DNA of 64,000 bases from Pomacea canaliculata (GCF_003073045.1 NC_037600.1:14713188-14777187), one strand, 5' to 3'; counted from the first letter of the stretch, positions 1 through 12,589 are shown. Made by a program: numbers and translations. Notes: a model not told the origin generated them from the sequence alone.

Positions 1-2250
1 TTGATAGGCACATTTACGACATTGATGAGTGTCCGAATTTTGTTCCAAAGATTCTGGACTGAAGTATGGCAAAAATGTGTGATGTACAATGCACCCTAGC
101 TTACTTTAATGAGACTGACAATGGACACAACAGGATACAAATTCAAAAGGGTCAATAAGGCTTATAAGCTATTATCATGGAAGAACCAGTTTTTAAGGGC
201 ATTTACATTGTTCCATTCTAATAGCCTGAAATAAAAATGTGCAAAAAGATGGGCAAATCACAAATGAAGAAGAAAAGAAAATCTCATCAGGCCTCTGAAT
301 GGAAAACAAACAGTACAATGTTTGGAAACACAATATGGCGTTTTATCATCTGTTGTTGACAAATTATCACACATGGGGAAACACATCGAAATCAAAAGCT
401 CCTTTTCGGTTAAAACATGATTAATGCAACAAAATTTAAGATTTATTACACCATGTGTTTTAACTACAAAATTCAAAAAACAAGAAATGTGGTTGAAAAT
501 ATTACAACTACTCTCTTGTGTAAAAGGTCTTATGCTTCTGACAACTGGAGACATAAAACATATTTACTGTTTAAGGGTCATTACTTTCCCCTACAATCCT
601 TCAGCCTTTGCGATATTCCATATCAAATGTACAAAGCAACATCTTTCAACAAACTGAAAAGCAAAGGAAAAAGAAAGAAAACAAATCCAATAAAGCTTGC
701 TCTGACAACTTGTAATACAAGCAACTAGTATAGCAAGCTCTTTTGCTACATAAGCAGAGGCATATATGAAAAATGAAATTTTTTTCTCTCTGCATCTCTT
801 GCTCTTTCTTCTTTTTTCCCCCAGTGTCAAAGTTGTGCCAAAACAGTAACCAACGATGGATTCTGACCACCAAAAGAAATACCCACATTCAAAATACTAC
901 AAGCAGAAAAAATTGCCTCCTACAAAAAAAACCAAAACAATCAAGAACATAAGCCAGACATTTTAGTCTCAACTTCAACAACTGAAGACTTAAAAAGCAG
1001 TCAGGAACCTAAGGTGTTTCAGCTTCATATCAGACACCTAAAAAGCAGTCAGGAGGGGGAAGGGATTGATGTTTTATGCTGAGATAGCAACTAAGGCTAT
1101 ATCACGGCAAGGCAGCCAGGCCTGTAAACACATGCCACATAGAGAAAGAACAGCGTGCCCCAGACAAGAGCTGATCCCAGGACTGCCAACCTTCACTGTA
1201 TTGGTGATAGGCACAGCTTCACATCAGACACCTAAAGACCTGAAGAGTAGTCAGGAATGTCACCCATGATTCACTGGATTTTACCAGAGATACGAAGAAG
1301 ACCTAAGGGGGACATGTCGACAAGCTTCAGTTTACCAGCCAGTTTAACCCACAAGTCTGGATTTCCACCACCCAGGAAGTACATAAAAGAGGGGGACCTA
1401 TCATTAACAGGGAAACAGATCAAAACACATCTTATTCAATCTTCCATGGATCTCCCAGAAGTACATAACAAAGCTACCTCTGCTCGTGGCCCAAATGATG
1501 TTGTGTGACTATTTGGAGGAAAGAAGTCATCATCAAACAAACAGCCATGATTTATTGCAGACAACCTATTCGTAGAAACTTGCCCTGCTCAAGTGATATC
1601 TTTGCACAACAGTGTCATTTCTATACTGCGTATCTTGTTTCAAGAAGGTTCTCTGCATGTGACACCTGTGCACAGGCCTGGGTATTAGGTTTTTTTCATG
1701 GCACTTGATTTTTTTTTTTGTTGTAAACACCTCTTACCCCATAGTTAATTAATTAACTTCTTTCATTCTTCCTTTCCCCCCAGAAAATCATGATTCTGAA
1801 GTTTCACAAAATTGTAAAAGGTCTTAATATTTGCAATGGAGACGAAAAAAATTTATAAACAAGCCTTTTTGGTTATGAGTTGGTATCAAAAATAAGTTTC
1901 AATTTACTGGGCAAAAGACCTCTGGATCTTTTTCGTTCTTTACAGCTTTGCATTATATTCTCAAGTATGAAAATACACAATATTCATGGTTGTCTCATGG
2001 AAGTAGATGAACATTTCCACCAATAGATTAAATAAAACTGTTGACAACTCCCCTCTTTGAGGAAGTAGGCGAGTGACTATCTTGGCAAAAGTGGCAGACA
2101 TTGTCATCAAATGGCAGACTTCTCAAATCTTACAACTAGAAATTAACCAAATTAAATGCCAGTTCCCATAGTCACATCTTTATACCAATTCTTATTTCAA
2201 AGTGCACAAAAGGTAATATTTAAAACATACCTAAACCTTGACTTCCACAA
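1..2250. other. 3' flank of the DDAH gene, no gene seen
   Basis: No open frame here looks like protein. The stretch is AT-rich and holds only scattered short ORFs. A minus-strand AATAAA at 2277-2272, about 64 bases after the DDAH stop, suggests the DDAH transcript ends near 2250, which would make this intergenic. A longer 3' UTR cannot be excluded. Confidence 0.5.
985..1262. repeat. short imperfect local repeats
   Basis: The phrase CAGCTTCATATCAGACACCT followed by AAAAAGCAGTCAGGA is present at about 1020-1055. Close variants lie at 989-1005 (AAAAAGCAGTCAGGAACCT) and 1213-1258 (CAGCTTCACATCAGACACCT, then GAGTAGTCAGGAATG). They look like a small local duplication rather than a known element. 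Confidence 0.5.
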
Positions 2251-2340
2251 TACCTTTCTAGAAACTGAAATTTTATTTGGTCAATTGCCTGCCATTTTAC
2301 ATTGGGTTTTTTCCAGCAGGCAAAAATAAATCTTATAGTA

Positions 2341-5300
2341 TTAATGAAGAACTGTCCAGGTAGTGTAGGCTCCCAGATCAGCATTTGTTATGTCTGAAGA
2401 GAACATCTTTGGTGCACGCTGAATGTTTATGGGGATGAACAAAGAGCTTAGCGTACCCCCAACCTTTCTCAGTTCACTCATCTGCACATGGTGGCGTGTG
2501 TAAGGAATCTTCTCATCCAATTTCTGGAAAGTAAACAATTGTATTAACATAAACTGTAAGTAAGAAGTTAAATGTCAGGTTATAATGAAAAGAAAGTAAT
2601 TACAGACTTACTTTTCCAAGTGTCACAAAAGCACTCTTTAACACAATACCAGCAGCCTGCAGCATGTAAGGAATCTTCTCATCCAATTTCTTTAACTTAA
2701 CCTTAAGTATAATTAAGGATTAACATCTCTGGTGACTGTAAAATGAAACTGATTAAGCTGCATACCTTTTGAGGAGCACAACAAACTCCACCCACAGATA
2801 ACTCACTTCCATAAACACAACACAGCACATAACAGAATCCTATTTCAGAAAAAAAAATGCTAACAGCTAAGTAAATTGATGGAAGTTTCAACACACACAT
2901 CATCTGACTTTCAGATTTCCCAAAATGAGCTCTAAAACTTTTCTTCGTTATAATTTCAGCATAGAAAACTTTTTAGTCACGGTAATCAAAGCAGCTAATT
3001 ATTTTTTAAGCAAATTGCAAGAATGAATAATATAAAATCAGACATGCTTCTCGTGGCATTCCTTGGGAGAAAATGACCGTCACAATACCTAAGGAAGGGA
3101 GGAGATGATATGCTTGTAGTACTTCAGCTTCAGTATAGGCACAAGGAGACGAGACAGGACTCTTTGACCGGCACTTAGATTGCCAATTTTCATTTCATGC
3201 CGCTCCAAGTCTGGATCTGCCAGCTTCATCAACTCCTGTGTATTAATGTGTGCTGAGATGTACCAGTTGTTAAAAAAGTTTTGGACATCATTCCCAGAAA
3301 ACAGATCATGCCCGAGAAGCAAGGAATCATTTCAGTTCCATTTTTCTTTTTCATGCCAAAAAATCTCTTCCAACATGCCAGCAGCCAATTCAGAGAATTT
3401 CACTCAGGTTAGGGAAGTTTCCAGAAACAGGCCTCCTGGCAAAAAGTGATCCATGCACCTTCTATTTATTTCCACCAAGCTTTCTGTTGAAAGTCTTGGT
3501 AAGCCGAGGCTAAGACTGCAGGCGTCATGCCATGACAAAGCTTGCTTACTCTTAAGTGAAGCTTGGTTAATAGAAGTGTGACAGAAGTGCTAAAAGATTT
3601 TCATGCAAAAGATAAAAAACTCAAAAGTTCTTTTTAAAATACAAAGTTGCTCTCACACATAAATATATATATTTACACGACGTGCTCAAATGCTTGATTT
3701 CTTATATTTAAATAGATTTTAGAACTTAAGATGCCACCCATCTCTTCATCACTAGTTTTTCTCCTTCAGCAGGATATAATGCTACAGAAACTGTAACACT
3801 TGTATTTAAGATTAATTGTCAGAAATTTCTTAAATAGTAAAGGGCAAACTTTTATTTGACATGTTTACATAGTCTTTTATTGTTCATAAATATATTACTC
3901 TTGTTCTTGACCAAAAAATTTCACATAATAATAGTTTAATATTATAAGATTATTACTGACACAAGGCACTTCATCCAAAACTATTATTATAATTCAACAA
4001 AACTCTTGTCACTTACAACAGCATTTACAAATATACAAAATTATATTTGTATTAAGACAACAGAGGTAATATACACATATCCAGCACCAAAATTGCTCAG
4101 GATTTTTGGATGCTGGTTCTCTAACTAACTAGCTTTATGCTTCTCCACGAGAAAACTATCCAGGTAATTCATGCAGCCAAAGTGTGAGAAGCACAAAGAG
4201 AACTATCAGTGGGAAAAAATCTTGGAATGCAGTTGCATGTGCTCACGCCAGAAACGAATTGATAATTCGCAAGGTAGTTTGTTCTCTATGATTATTTTGA
4301 ATCACAAAATGTTCCCACCATAAAGTTACAAAAAAACAAGTTTCACACTCCAAAGTAGCATGTGTTATAGCTTCTTTGTCATCACATCCAATTCATAGAC
4401 CTTGTATTTTGTTTTCCACAAACCAGAAGTTCTTGTTGAGTTAATTCTTGATGTTATATATTTCAATTACCATGAAAGCACTTCCAATACATTAACATAA
4501 CAATAACAATAACAACAGACTTTATTAATCCCAATGGGCAATTTAAACATGGGAGCTGTGCCCTGCATCCAAAATATATGTATATGGAAAAAACAAAACA
4601 ACATGACAGTGCTATGTTGACATCTCTACTGATATTGTGCATGCAGATGCAAATGAAGAAAAGCAGCTGTTTGTATTTACTACTGCTGTCTTTATGAGGA
4701 AAATATGATTACCCCCTTTAATTCATATTTACTACTGCCTCTTTATAAAGAAACCATGGTTAACTCCCTCTAATTCATTATTTAGAACTGCCTTCTTTGT
4801 AAAGAATTAATATTTAGTTTTAATCTTTTTTTACCCTTTTTATTTTTGTCTCATGTTATTTATTTAATGGCTTGAAAACTGAAGAATGAAGTGTTGTTCT
4901 TTTGGAAAGAGTTAAGAACAACCCTGCTATGTCAGTGTGGCTATTAGCATGCAGAACATCAGTTTAAGGTACTAGTGGAAACACCAAATATTAGCTACTT
5001 CTACAAAGTCATTGCTGTCCGGATACATTTTTGAGAGTTTAATTTCTTGGGAGTCTCTAATAACTCTTGAGTTAGGGGGGTTTATTGCCACACTCTTTTC
5101 ACCCACTATACAAATTTCTCATCCAAACCTCTGGACAAAAAAAAGAGCATCAGCTAACAACACAAAACATTTTTTTCAAAGACACCATACAAATGAAAAA
5201 TTCTCATAAACTAAACTATGAGAACCTTATTAATAAATATGCCTGCATTCTAAGTGATTTCAGTCATGGACATAAAACTACAAGCTACACTGAATGAGAA

Positions 5301-8300
5301 AAGAAAGCCATGGAAGAAGTAAGACCAGGTACAAGGTGAATAGTCACCCTTTGTTGGATGCTAACGCCTTGCGGTCAACTAACATGCTTAAATATTAATT
5401 TAGGATTAATAATTTAGCCGACTGCTTACAGTTAGCATCCAGTTAGTAAAACTACACACTTGGCCCCTGAAAGTTCTCAACTAAGAGGCAGGATGGTTCA
5501 ACATAGTTTTTTTCTTTTAACTATAAATTAAAATCAAAAGTTTGAAATGTCTTATGTATGTGTTAGTGTAGCATGTTCTCTCTCTTCCCCTACACACACA
5601 CCAACATAAGTTCTCTTTTAATAAAAATTCCCTGACTTATTTGCTGGGAATGGTGATATAATTTGAAGTTTATATGCAGGAATTTGCTTGTATATATATA
5701 TACACCCACACAGTGTTTCAAACACTTGTGCCTATGTGCAAAGAATCAAAAAGACATTTAGTTAAAAATAATATTTTACAATGATGGAGCAGTCAACTAT
5801 GTGCTGATATGATTTTATCATGTGCAATATATGTTTTTCCATATGCTACCTTCTTTAAATAGTTAACAAAAACAATATAATTCAAACCATTAAAATAAAA
5901 ATGAGAGCTATCAAAAGGAAAAAAATATTGTTTTCTTTCTTAACCCAGATTCCATACAAAATTTGATAAAGGTTTCTGAAGGGTATCACCTTTACTTAAC
6001 TCAGTAGTCAAGAAAGTCAACATGATTTCTGGAGGAAAAAAATTATTTTTACATTTATCTGTGGTCTAAACAGGCATAACAAGTATGCAAATATTTGACA
6101 CACCAAATGTGTGCACACACACACATATCAAATCCAAATGTTATTGGTTAGTCCCTCCTGGCTTAGTCAATATATAGACATTAGAGATTGTTTTTCCACT
6201 TCTTCTTCACTTTTTAAAAATAAATTTATTTAAGGTTTTTAAATGGCTAACCTGAGTGCAAACTTATGAGTGGGTTAATTACTTAAAAGATACTACAATT
6301 CCTAAAATCTGGGCAAGTTACAAGCTTTTGAACGCGGCAGTTCTCACATGGTCTTTGTTTTCTTGCAACAACAAAGTAGGTGTACTGACTGGACAATGCC
6401 TCACGAACACACAATGCCTCATTAGCACATGCTCAGAGTGCTCATATTGATAGTCCAGTTCCACACTTTCAATGTTTAAAATTCAGGTTGAAACATGTGC
6501 TTTTCTCAACAAAATAAATAAAATAATCAATAACTATAACAAATGATAGCACCATGTTTTGATAACCTCAGTAACTTTCATTTTGAACTCAGGTTACCAT
6601 TTAAAAACCGTACACGAAGACCCCACTATGCTGATTAATCTTGAAGAAAAAAAATCTGACTGTTATTATGCCAAAAACTCAAGATCAACCAAACCATCAT
6701 TATGTTATAAACTCACCCCATAGCTGGTGTCTCCCATTTCAGTACGAACATGATGAATCAAACGTCCATTGATGTACAACATATCTGCTGCCTCCCTTGA
6801 GTCCAACTGCATCACTTTGTATGGGTAGCTTGCAACATCTTGCATTTTCTGATAAAGGCATAAAATATGACAATATGAAACTAAAACAGAAAATGATACA
6901 CAGCAATAATTTTTATTCTGCAAATGTGACTGACAGCAAACTGAAATGTAAAAAGAAGAAAGTGCAGTCTACCATAGATTCCCCAGCTGTAACCCATTGA
7001 TAACTGTTTATTACACAACAATAGGTTTAGTATCCTGGTCTGTAAATAATGGAAATTGAAATTGAGCTAGCTAAGGTTGACTATGGGCTGATAAGCCCGT
7101 GAGAAATAGTTTTTGAATATTTATAACTATTAACCTACAAAAAAGACAATCATCTGTGATGCACTGTTGTAAAGAGCACTTTTTAAACATATATGTAGCG
7201 TGACTTTTAAGAAATATAAGTTTTGTTTGTACTAAATTCAAATGGAAGATTGTAACTGTATGGGACAGACAGAAGACCAGGAAAGCAGGTCAAAATTTTC
7301 ACAAAATATTTACACATTATATACAAACATATAGTGTCAAACAAATTTTATTAGAAAATATACTAGAATTGAAATATTACTATTTGCTAATAATTTTTGG
7401 TTGTTGGAGTACAAATCTATGTTTAACTGAGTAAACAGCAAATGCCACGAACACGGCGCTTGACCAACAGAAACTGTGCCTACTTTTAAACAAGACAAAA
7501 TACCCAATTCATTGACTTTTTCAGCTTTAAGGGAAGTAACAAATACTAGAACAAGTCCTGAAGGTAACAGTAGTATTCATTCACAGTGCGATGTGATGTA
7601 CGAAGCTAACCTAGCTGAGAAGCGTTCACCCTAAGAAGGAGTAAATTGTTTTACACCTTGCAACCAGCTAAAGAATTGTTTTGGAAAAGTCGTTGGAAAT
7701 ACCAGATGATACTTGGGATTTATTTGAAGCAACTGTGTATGTGTGCTAAGAAGCCTATAATACGTAATCTCTATACTGAAAGGAATCTTTTTTTAACTTA
7801 ATTAAAAATGAAGAAAATCCCCATCAAACTATCCTATCAAAAAAGAGCTGCATATGATTTTTATTTCACGCAAAACATAAGTCTTAGTTACATACATGTT
7901 CTTTTAACAGGATGCTGATAAGAATATTACCTCTTAACATTCAAGGTACATCCCTTATTATATGGTCCACAAACTTGTATGCAAAATGTTGATTTAATAT
8001 ATATATATGTAAAAGATACTAATGTACCACACAGCCAAAAACATGTGTTTGACTTTGATATAGATATTTTAAAAGGTATTTTATAGTATTTAAATGAGGA
8101 TCGAAAAGAAAAGTGTCAAATAGATGAAATACCTGAGTTCTTGAGTCAGAATAAAAAAAGAAAAAAATAACACACCTTTAGAATGACTGCCACGTCAATG
8201 CCTGGTGATACTGCCATAATTTCACGACCAGCCATTGCAAATCCATCCTTCAAGTGAAGCAGATCAGACTTGCCTATCTCCACCATGGACACAGTGTGGT

Positions 8301-10332
8301 CTTGAAAAGCCTCAGCCACTGCCTTTGCTCCCAGTGCATTAGTACGTTTCCCAACGCCAACAAAGATCTCTTTCCCTGCAATCAAATTAAAATCATTAGT
8401 CTTTGCTACATGGATATTACACGTCTCTGGCAGCATATCCCCTTTTAAATTTACATTTAAATATACTAATATTTTATTTTATTAAATCTATTATGGATCG
8501 AATTTGCATTTTCTTATGATGATTATTAGTGTTATTATTGACAATATTTAACAAGGCTGGTTTAAAACTTGTATAGCTAAAAGGTCAGTGAGAAGGCTAT
8601 ATTTGATAATGAGATCTTTATGTTCACTTAATTTTCCCATTGGCAAGTGAACACAAAGATCTCTTCAACTTCAAATGTAATCTTCTTTTTGGTCATTTAG
8701 CTAAATTTCAGAGTAGTCTTATCAAAAATAGTCAATCACAATCTCACATGTGTGATGTGTGTTGCCCATAGAGGTGATGTGTGCATAAGTTAATGTATGA
8801 ATATGTTCGTGACACAAAAGAATGAAATATGTTGGACTCTATTAAAAGCTTTAGTGTAATGCTGAACATCCAGTCACCTGTGAACAAGACATCACCACCA
8901 TCTAGTGTAGCTTTGGCATCTCCCACTTCCTTCACTACCAATCGCATATCCTGTTTCAACACTCTTCGTATTTCCCCTACCTGAAATAAGAAATAAAAGA
9001 ATATTCAGTTCCATAAACAAATAAACAAAAGAATTTAAAAAATACTCACAATTAACAAACCATTTATAAATTAAGACTAAATATAAGAAACCACTAACAG
9101 AATGTACCTCCTAGTTTGTAACTAAATACAGTTGCAATTGAAAAGATTTATTAGTCAACTGACAATTCATATTTCAGATATTTTTTCTTTTAAAATTCAA
9201 AAAGTAATGGTTCCATAGCTTGTGGTCATAAAGGTAGTAACTTATGAAGTAGTTCATATTTGTCTCTATAGCTTGTCATTTGAAGGGTGATGTTTATGCC
9301 TCTCCAGCCTCTGCTTTTCTACCTTTCCTTCTTATAAGTCACTGCTGCTGGGTGTGCAATGGGTGGGGTTGAGTCACAGGCCCTCAGACCTGCCCCCTTC
9401 TAACAACAGCAAACCAACCCCAAGATAGCAGCTTTCTACTAATAAATAATATAAGTACTAGTAATAATTATATTTTAGATCCTTTATAAAATAAACATTA
9501 ACTGTTTTCAATTAACTTCAGCACACATGAATTAAAAGTAGTTCATTCATTTGATTCACAAAAAAAATTGGTAAGACAAAAAAAAAACAACCCCAAAATA
9601 AATGCTCAACGTTTTTGTTTCAAACATTAGACATGAAACCTTGAGACAGGAATGCTCAGAAAATGCTGTAATGTCATCCTCTGTCTAATATGAAACAGAA
9701 AGGCTGTAACAGAAATAACTGGAAAAAACTATTTTCCACTTCCTCGATACTGAAATATTTTATTTTCATTTCTATGAACAATGTAGAATTACTAATATAA
9801 AAAAAAAAAAACGGAAACAAATGACCTGTCAGTAACTCGATTTTCTCTAGGGCCGTCTACTCGTAAATGTCATCTATTTACTGTGCCGCGGCGGGTCGCA
9901 TAATAGCGTGCAGTGACTGTATGTGTGTCAATGACTCTGTTCCTGCATTTGCTATAGGTATGGAAACAGGAAATTAAGTTTCATATAGTTTCTCACAAGT
10001 TTTAAGTTTACTGAATGCTATTATCCCTAAATAATAAAATAACATACCTCTCCTGTTCGTGATGGGTGTCCGGGACGAGTAACAAGTGCTGTACCCCCGA
10101 TCACAACAGCGCAGTCCTCAACGAAACAGCAGTCAGGATAGTTTTCGTCTTCCTGTAGTTCGATTAAATTTACGTCACAGTTTTTCAGGACCTCTCGAAT
10201 CGTATCATACTCTTCTCTTGCTTTCTGCAAGTTCAGACCTCCAGGAATATTTTCAGCTCCGACTGACCGCTGAGCAAAAGAGTCCGGAATACGGCAAATA
10301 ATCGCATAGTTGCACTGGAAGGGATTCGCCAT
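2341..10332 (-). CDS. DDAH: DDAH-family protein (dimethylarginine dimethylaminohydrolase), five exons, catalytic Cys position is Ser
   Basis: Coding exons (minus): 10332-10048, 8980-8878, 8375-8176, 6848-6717, 2523-2341; all junctions are GT-AG and in frame, giving 300 residues (human DDAH1 has 285). DDAH is a cytosolic pentein-fold enzyme that hydrolyses methylated arginines, which inhibit nitric oxide synthase, to citrulline and methylamines. Visible family motifs are PDCCFVEDCAVV, ALVTRPGHPSR, TLDGGDVLFTG, FVGVGKRTN and the catalytic-His segment LLHLKDGFAMAG. The start ATG at 10332 has a strong context (GCAAAATGG). In exon 5, MSELRKVGGTLSSLFIPIN aligns with human MSELEKVDGLLTCCSVLIN, placing Ser267 at the nucleophile Cys274, with no Cys nearby. 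Family assignment is firm; activity is doubtful. A polyA signal lies at 2277-2272. Confidence 0.93.
2612..2689 (-). other. candidate cassette exon copying the start of DDAH exon 5
   Basis: The first 24 bases are identical to the start of DDAH exon 5 (KLDEKIPY); with flanking bases the identity is 27 bases (2665-2691 against 2499-2525). The copy then diverges into a hydrophobic peptide, MLQAAGIVLKSAFVTLGK. It is bounded by an AAAG acceptor and a perfect GTAAGT donor. It is 78 bases, phase 0 at both ends, so it could be inserted in frame between exons 4 and 5. The divergent part does not resemble DDAH. It may be an alternative exon or only a partial duplication. Confidence 0.4.
3089..3450 (-). 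pseudogene. unidentified protein-like segment inside DDAH intron 4
   Basis: One minus-strand frame from an ATG near 3450 to a TAG at 3089 reads like protein: MDHFLPGGLFLETSLT, then ELAAGMLEEIFWHEKEKW, HDLFSGNDVQNFFNNWYIS, ELMKLADPDLERHEMKIG and SAGQRVLSRLLVPILKLKYY. The frame contains two TGA codons and no TAA or TAG before the end. I do not recognise the family. No introns are apparent, so a processed pseudogene is the simplest reading. Unlisted exons, or TGA decoded as selenocysteine, are less likely. It lies on the same strand as DDAH. Confidence 0.4.
4496..4570 (-). mobile_element. retroposon 3' end (LINE/SINE tail)
   Basis: Read on the minus strand, the stretch contains AAATTGCCCATTGGGATTAA followed by TAAAGTCTGTTGTTATTGTT, a 3' end shared by many animal LINE/SINE pairs, ending in a (TTG/TTA)-rich tail at 4496-4512. 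The upstream extent is not clear. Confidence 0.5.
8611..8663. repeat. 19-bp inverted repeat with 15-base loop
   Basis: GAGATCTTTATGTTCACTT at 8611-8629 is matched by AAGTGAACACAAAGATCTC at 8645-8663, with one mismatch. The transcript of either strand would fold into a compact hairpin. It lies in DDAH intron 2. The arms are short for a pre-miRNA. Confidence 0.6.
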
Positions 10333-10440
10333 TTTGCAAACACTAACCTGTCGGTGACTTCGCTTCGGCGCTCTTTTCACAAGTACGACTTATCTCCCTT
10401 GAAGCACTCTTCCGGTTGGGCCTACGATAACCTCTGTTTT
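10318..10440 (-). promoter_or_regulatory. probable DDAH promoter / 5' UTR
   Basis: An ETS-type CCGGAAG is at 10415-10409, and a YY1-like AAAATGGCG overlaps the start codon at 10333-10326. This combination is common at TATA-less housekeeping promoters. No TATA box is seen just upstream. Confidence 0.4.
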
Positions 10441-10890
10441 AAAATGCAGACACGCCCAAACCATAAAAGTTGTTTGCTTCTCTTTTTCTTATTGTAAATT
10501 GTTTATTTTTCATAGAAACTTATAAACAACTCATGAAAAAGTAAATAAGAAATAGAACAAAGGCTAAAATCTTACCAAAAGCAAATAAACAAATGACCGC
10601 AAACCGGTTTTCCGTTGAGTCATCAGAAACCAACCTGACACCCGCGCAATGGCATATTTTAAAAGTGACAATATAAAGGGGGTTGTTGTTAACTGGCAGC
10701 CACTCCTTCGGTTTCCGTCAGAGGGGCAGTAAATAGCCGATTTATGAGTGTAAAGTCGGCTTACTGTGGTCGGTCTTACTAATAGCTATACAGTTTAAAA
10801 TTCTGTTTACAAAAGTAACTTCACTTAGCAGACGACCGAAAACTGTTAGCGTCGAATCACACCTTTTTCGGTAAGTCGTCCAACACGGTA

Positions 10891-11383
10891 CAGGTAGTCC
10901 TCGGGTTACGACGGTCTCGAGTTACGTCGTTTCGTGGTTACGACGCTCATTCCGACTTACGAGGTCAGTGCATCAAAGAAAAGGAAGGCCATCACCATGG
11001 AGGTGAAAGTGGATAAAATAAGGCAATTTAGAAGGGGAAACAGCAACAGAAATTAGCAGGTCATTAGGACTTTGTCGTTCGACTGTCGCTACGATTATCA
11101 AGGATAAAGATCGCATCCTTGAACACGTGACAGGATCTTCTCATACGAAGGCGACAGTGATAACAAAGCGTACTGTACTGCACAATATTTTACTGTACTG
11201 ATGTTTATTGATAATGATGTAAGGTACTGTGTTAGGATACGTGTTTGGATAGACTAAGTGTTTGCAGTACTGTACTGTTATTATGGTACAGCACTGTATG
11301 AACGTATGATCCGACTTACGTCGAAATTCGGTTTACGACGCCGCGTTAAGAACGGATCCCCGTCGTAAGTCGAGGACTACCTG
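10891..11383 (+). mobile_element. pogo/Tigger-like DNA transposon, internally deleted (493 bp)
   Basis: The termini are inverted repeats: CAGGTAGTCCTCGGGTTACGAC at the left and the reverse complement of CAGGTAGTCCTCGACTTACG... at the right, with two differences over 22 bases. The element is flanked by TA target duplications at 10889-10890 and 11384-11385. From about 10978 to 11170 it keeps the start of a CENP-B/Tigger transposase: KRKAITMEVKVDKIRQFRRG, then after a one-base frame slip ETATEISRSLGLCRSTVATI and KDKDRILEHV. The catalytic DDE region is missing, so it is a non-autonomous derivative. Confidence 0.85.
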
Positions 11384-11385
11384 TA

Positions 11386-12589
11386 TAGTTGTGTAAACAA
11401 CGACACCCCTACATGCACAAATAGGACATATTTATGTTATTAGTAACACAGGAAGTTTACCAGTCATTTCTCCCAATAAAATAAAAGTATCTTTCAATAA
11501 TTTTGTCTGTAATTAAGTTAGCAGACAATAAAAAAGTTCCGAATAAGATCTTATAACCGTAAGATACTCAAGTGCACCCGGTAGGATAGGCAGCTTATAC
11601 GTATACTCGGTATGATGCAAACCACGGGTGTTTGCTCTTCGCCTATAAGCAGCACGGGATACCCACCATGCGTCACCCAGAGCGTACCGCGGAATCGTTT
11701 TTATCGTGCGCTAGTTGTATTCAAGGAATCTGTCACATATATGCTGCTGTATATAGTTTTGTGATTGCTACGACATTTATTTTTCGAATAATCACATACT
11801 TATATTTGAATGTCGTTTTTAAGGAGCTTACATGTAATGTTATTTCCTTCATGATGAAGAAAAGAGGAGGAAGGAAAGTTTATAGACGAGTTATGACACA
11901 AATGTTAACTTAATTAGTTTGTCTAGGTTTTATTATTATTAAACTGCTCCTTTTCTAGACTGGCACAGGCAGATTGTGTGGCCCTGTTTTGGTTTAGAGG
12001 TCAGTGACTGTGATGACAGCAACTTCCACCCATGGCAGAATGCATTGCATTGTTGTTGCCCACCTGACAAGAGCGTAAGGGAGGTGATGCTTTCTGAAAG
12101 TTTCGCCGGGATGGGATTTTCCCTGTACTGTATATACTGCCAACAGCTACCTTTTATCACACCTGCAATAGGCTGTTGGAAATGAACATTGTACTGCCTG
12201 TTGCACTCTAGCCGTTTCTCTTATCTGTCGAGGTTTTGACATCGCTGTTGACCTAACATTCCTCACTTTGGGATTTTTCCTATAGAGCGGGTACTACAAC
12301 TTTGATCATTTAACGTCATTCTAGTGCACTTGCCTTAATGTTTACAGTCTATATTACGTTACTGAATGAATTGTAGATATTGATAATTGAAATGTAAACA
12401 GGGCAAATAATTTACAATTACAAGGGGCCCGGGGCTCGTGCTGGCTCTCGGCGGGCCTGTTCACAGTAAGACAAGCCGTTGGCCCAGAGGTCGTTATATA
12501 TTTTTATATTCTCTTTCTCTCTCGTTCGATTTGTGTGCATCTTACGATTGTGAATCACTTTTAAAAATATAACTTTTCTTTTTCAGAAA
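11386..12589. other. intergenic, no supported gene
   Basis: The longest plus-strand ATG frame, 11668-11913 (81 codons), has one hydrophobic stretch and a basic C-terminus (KKRGGRKVYRR) but no recognised family. A (TTA) run at 11932-11942 may be a retroposon tail. Nothing else is supported. Confidence 0.4.

Noticed and set aside
2769-2842. Minus-strand exon-like piece reading YGSELSVGGVCCAPQK between an AATAG acceptor and a GTATGC donor, which could seem to restore the DDAH Cys motif
   Set aside because: That reading frame does not fit the phase-0 end of DDAH exon 4 (which would read DSVMCCVVFMEV), the piece is 74 bases and breaks the frame to exon 5, and the similarity to the DDAH C-terminus is weak.
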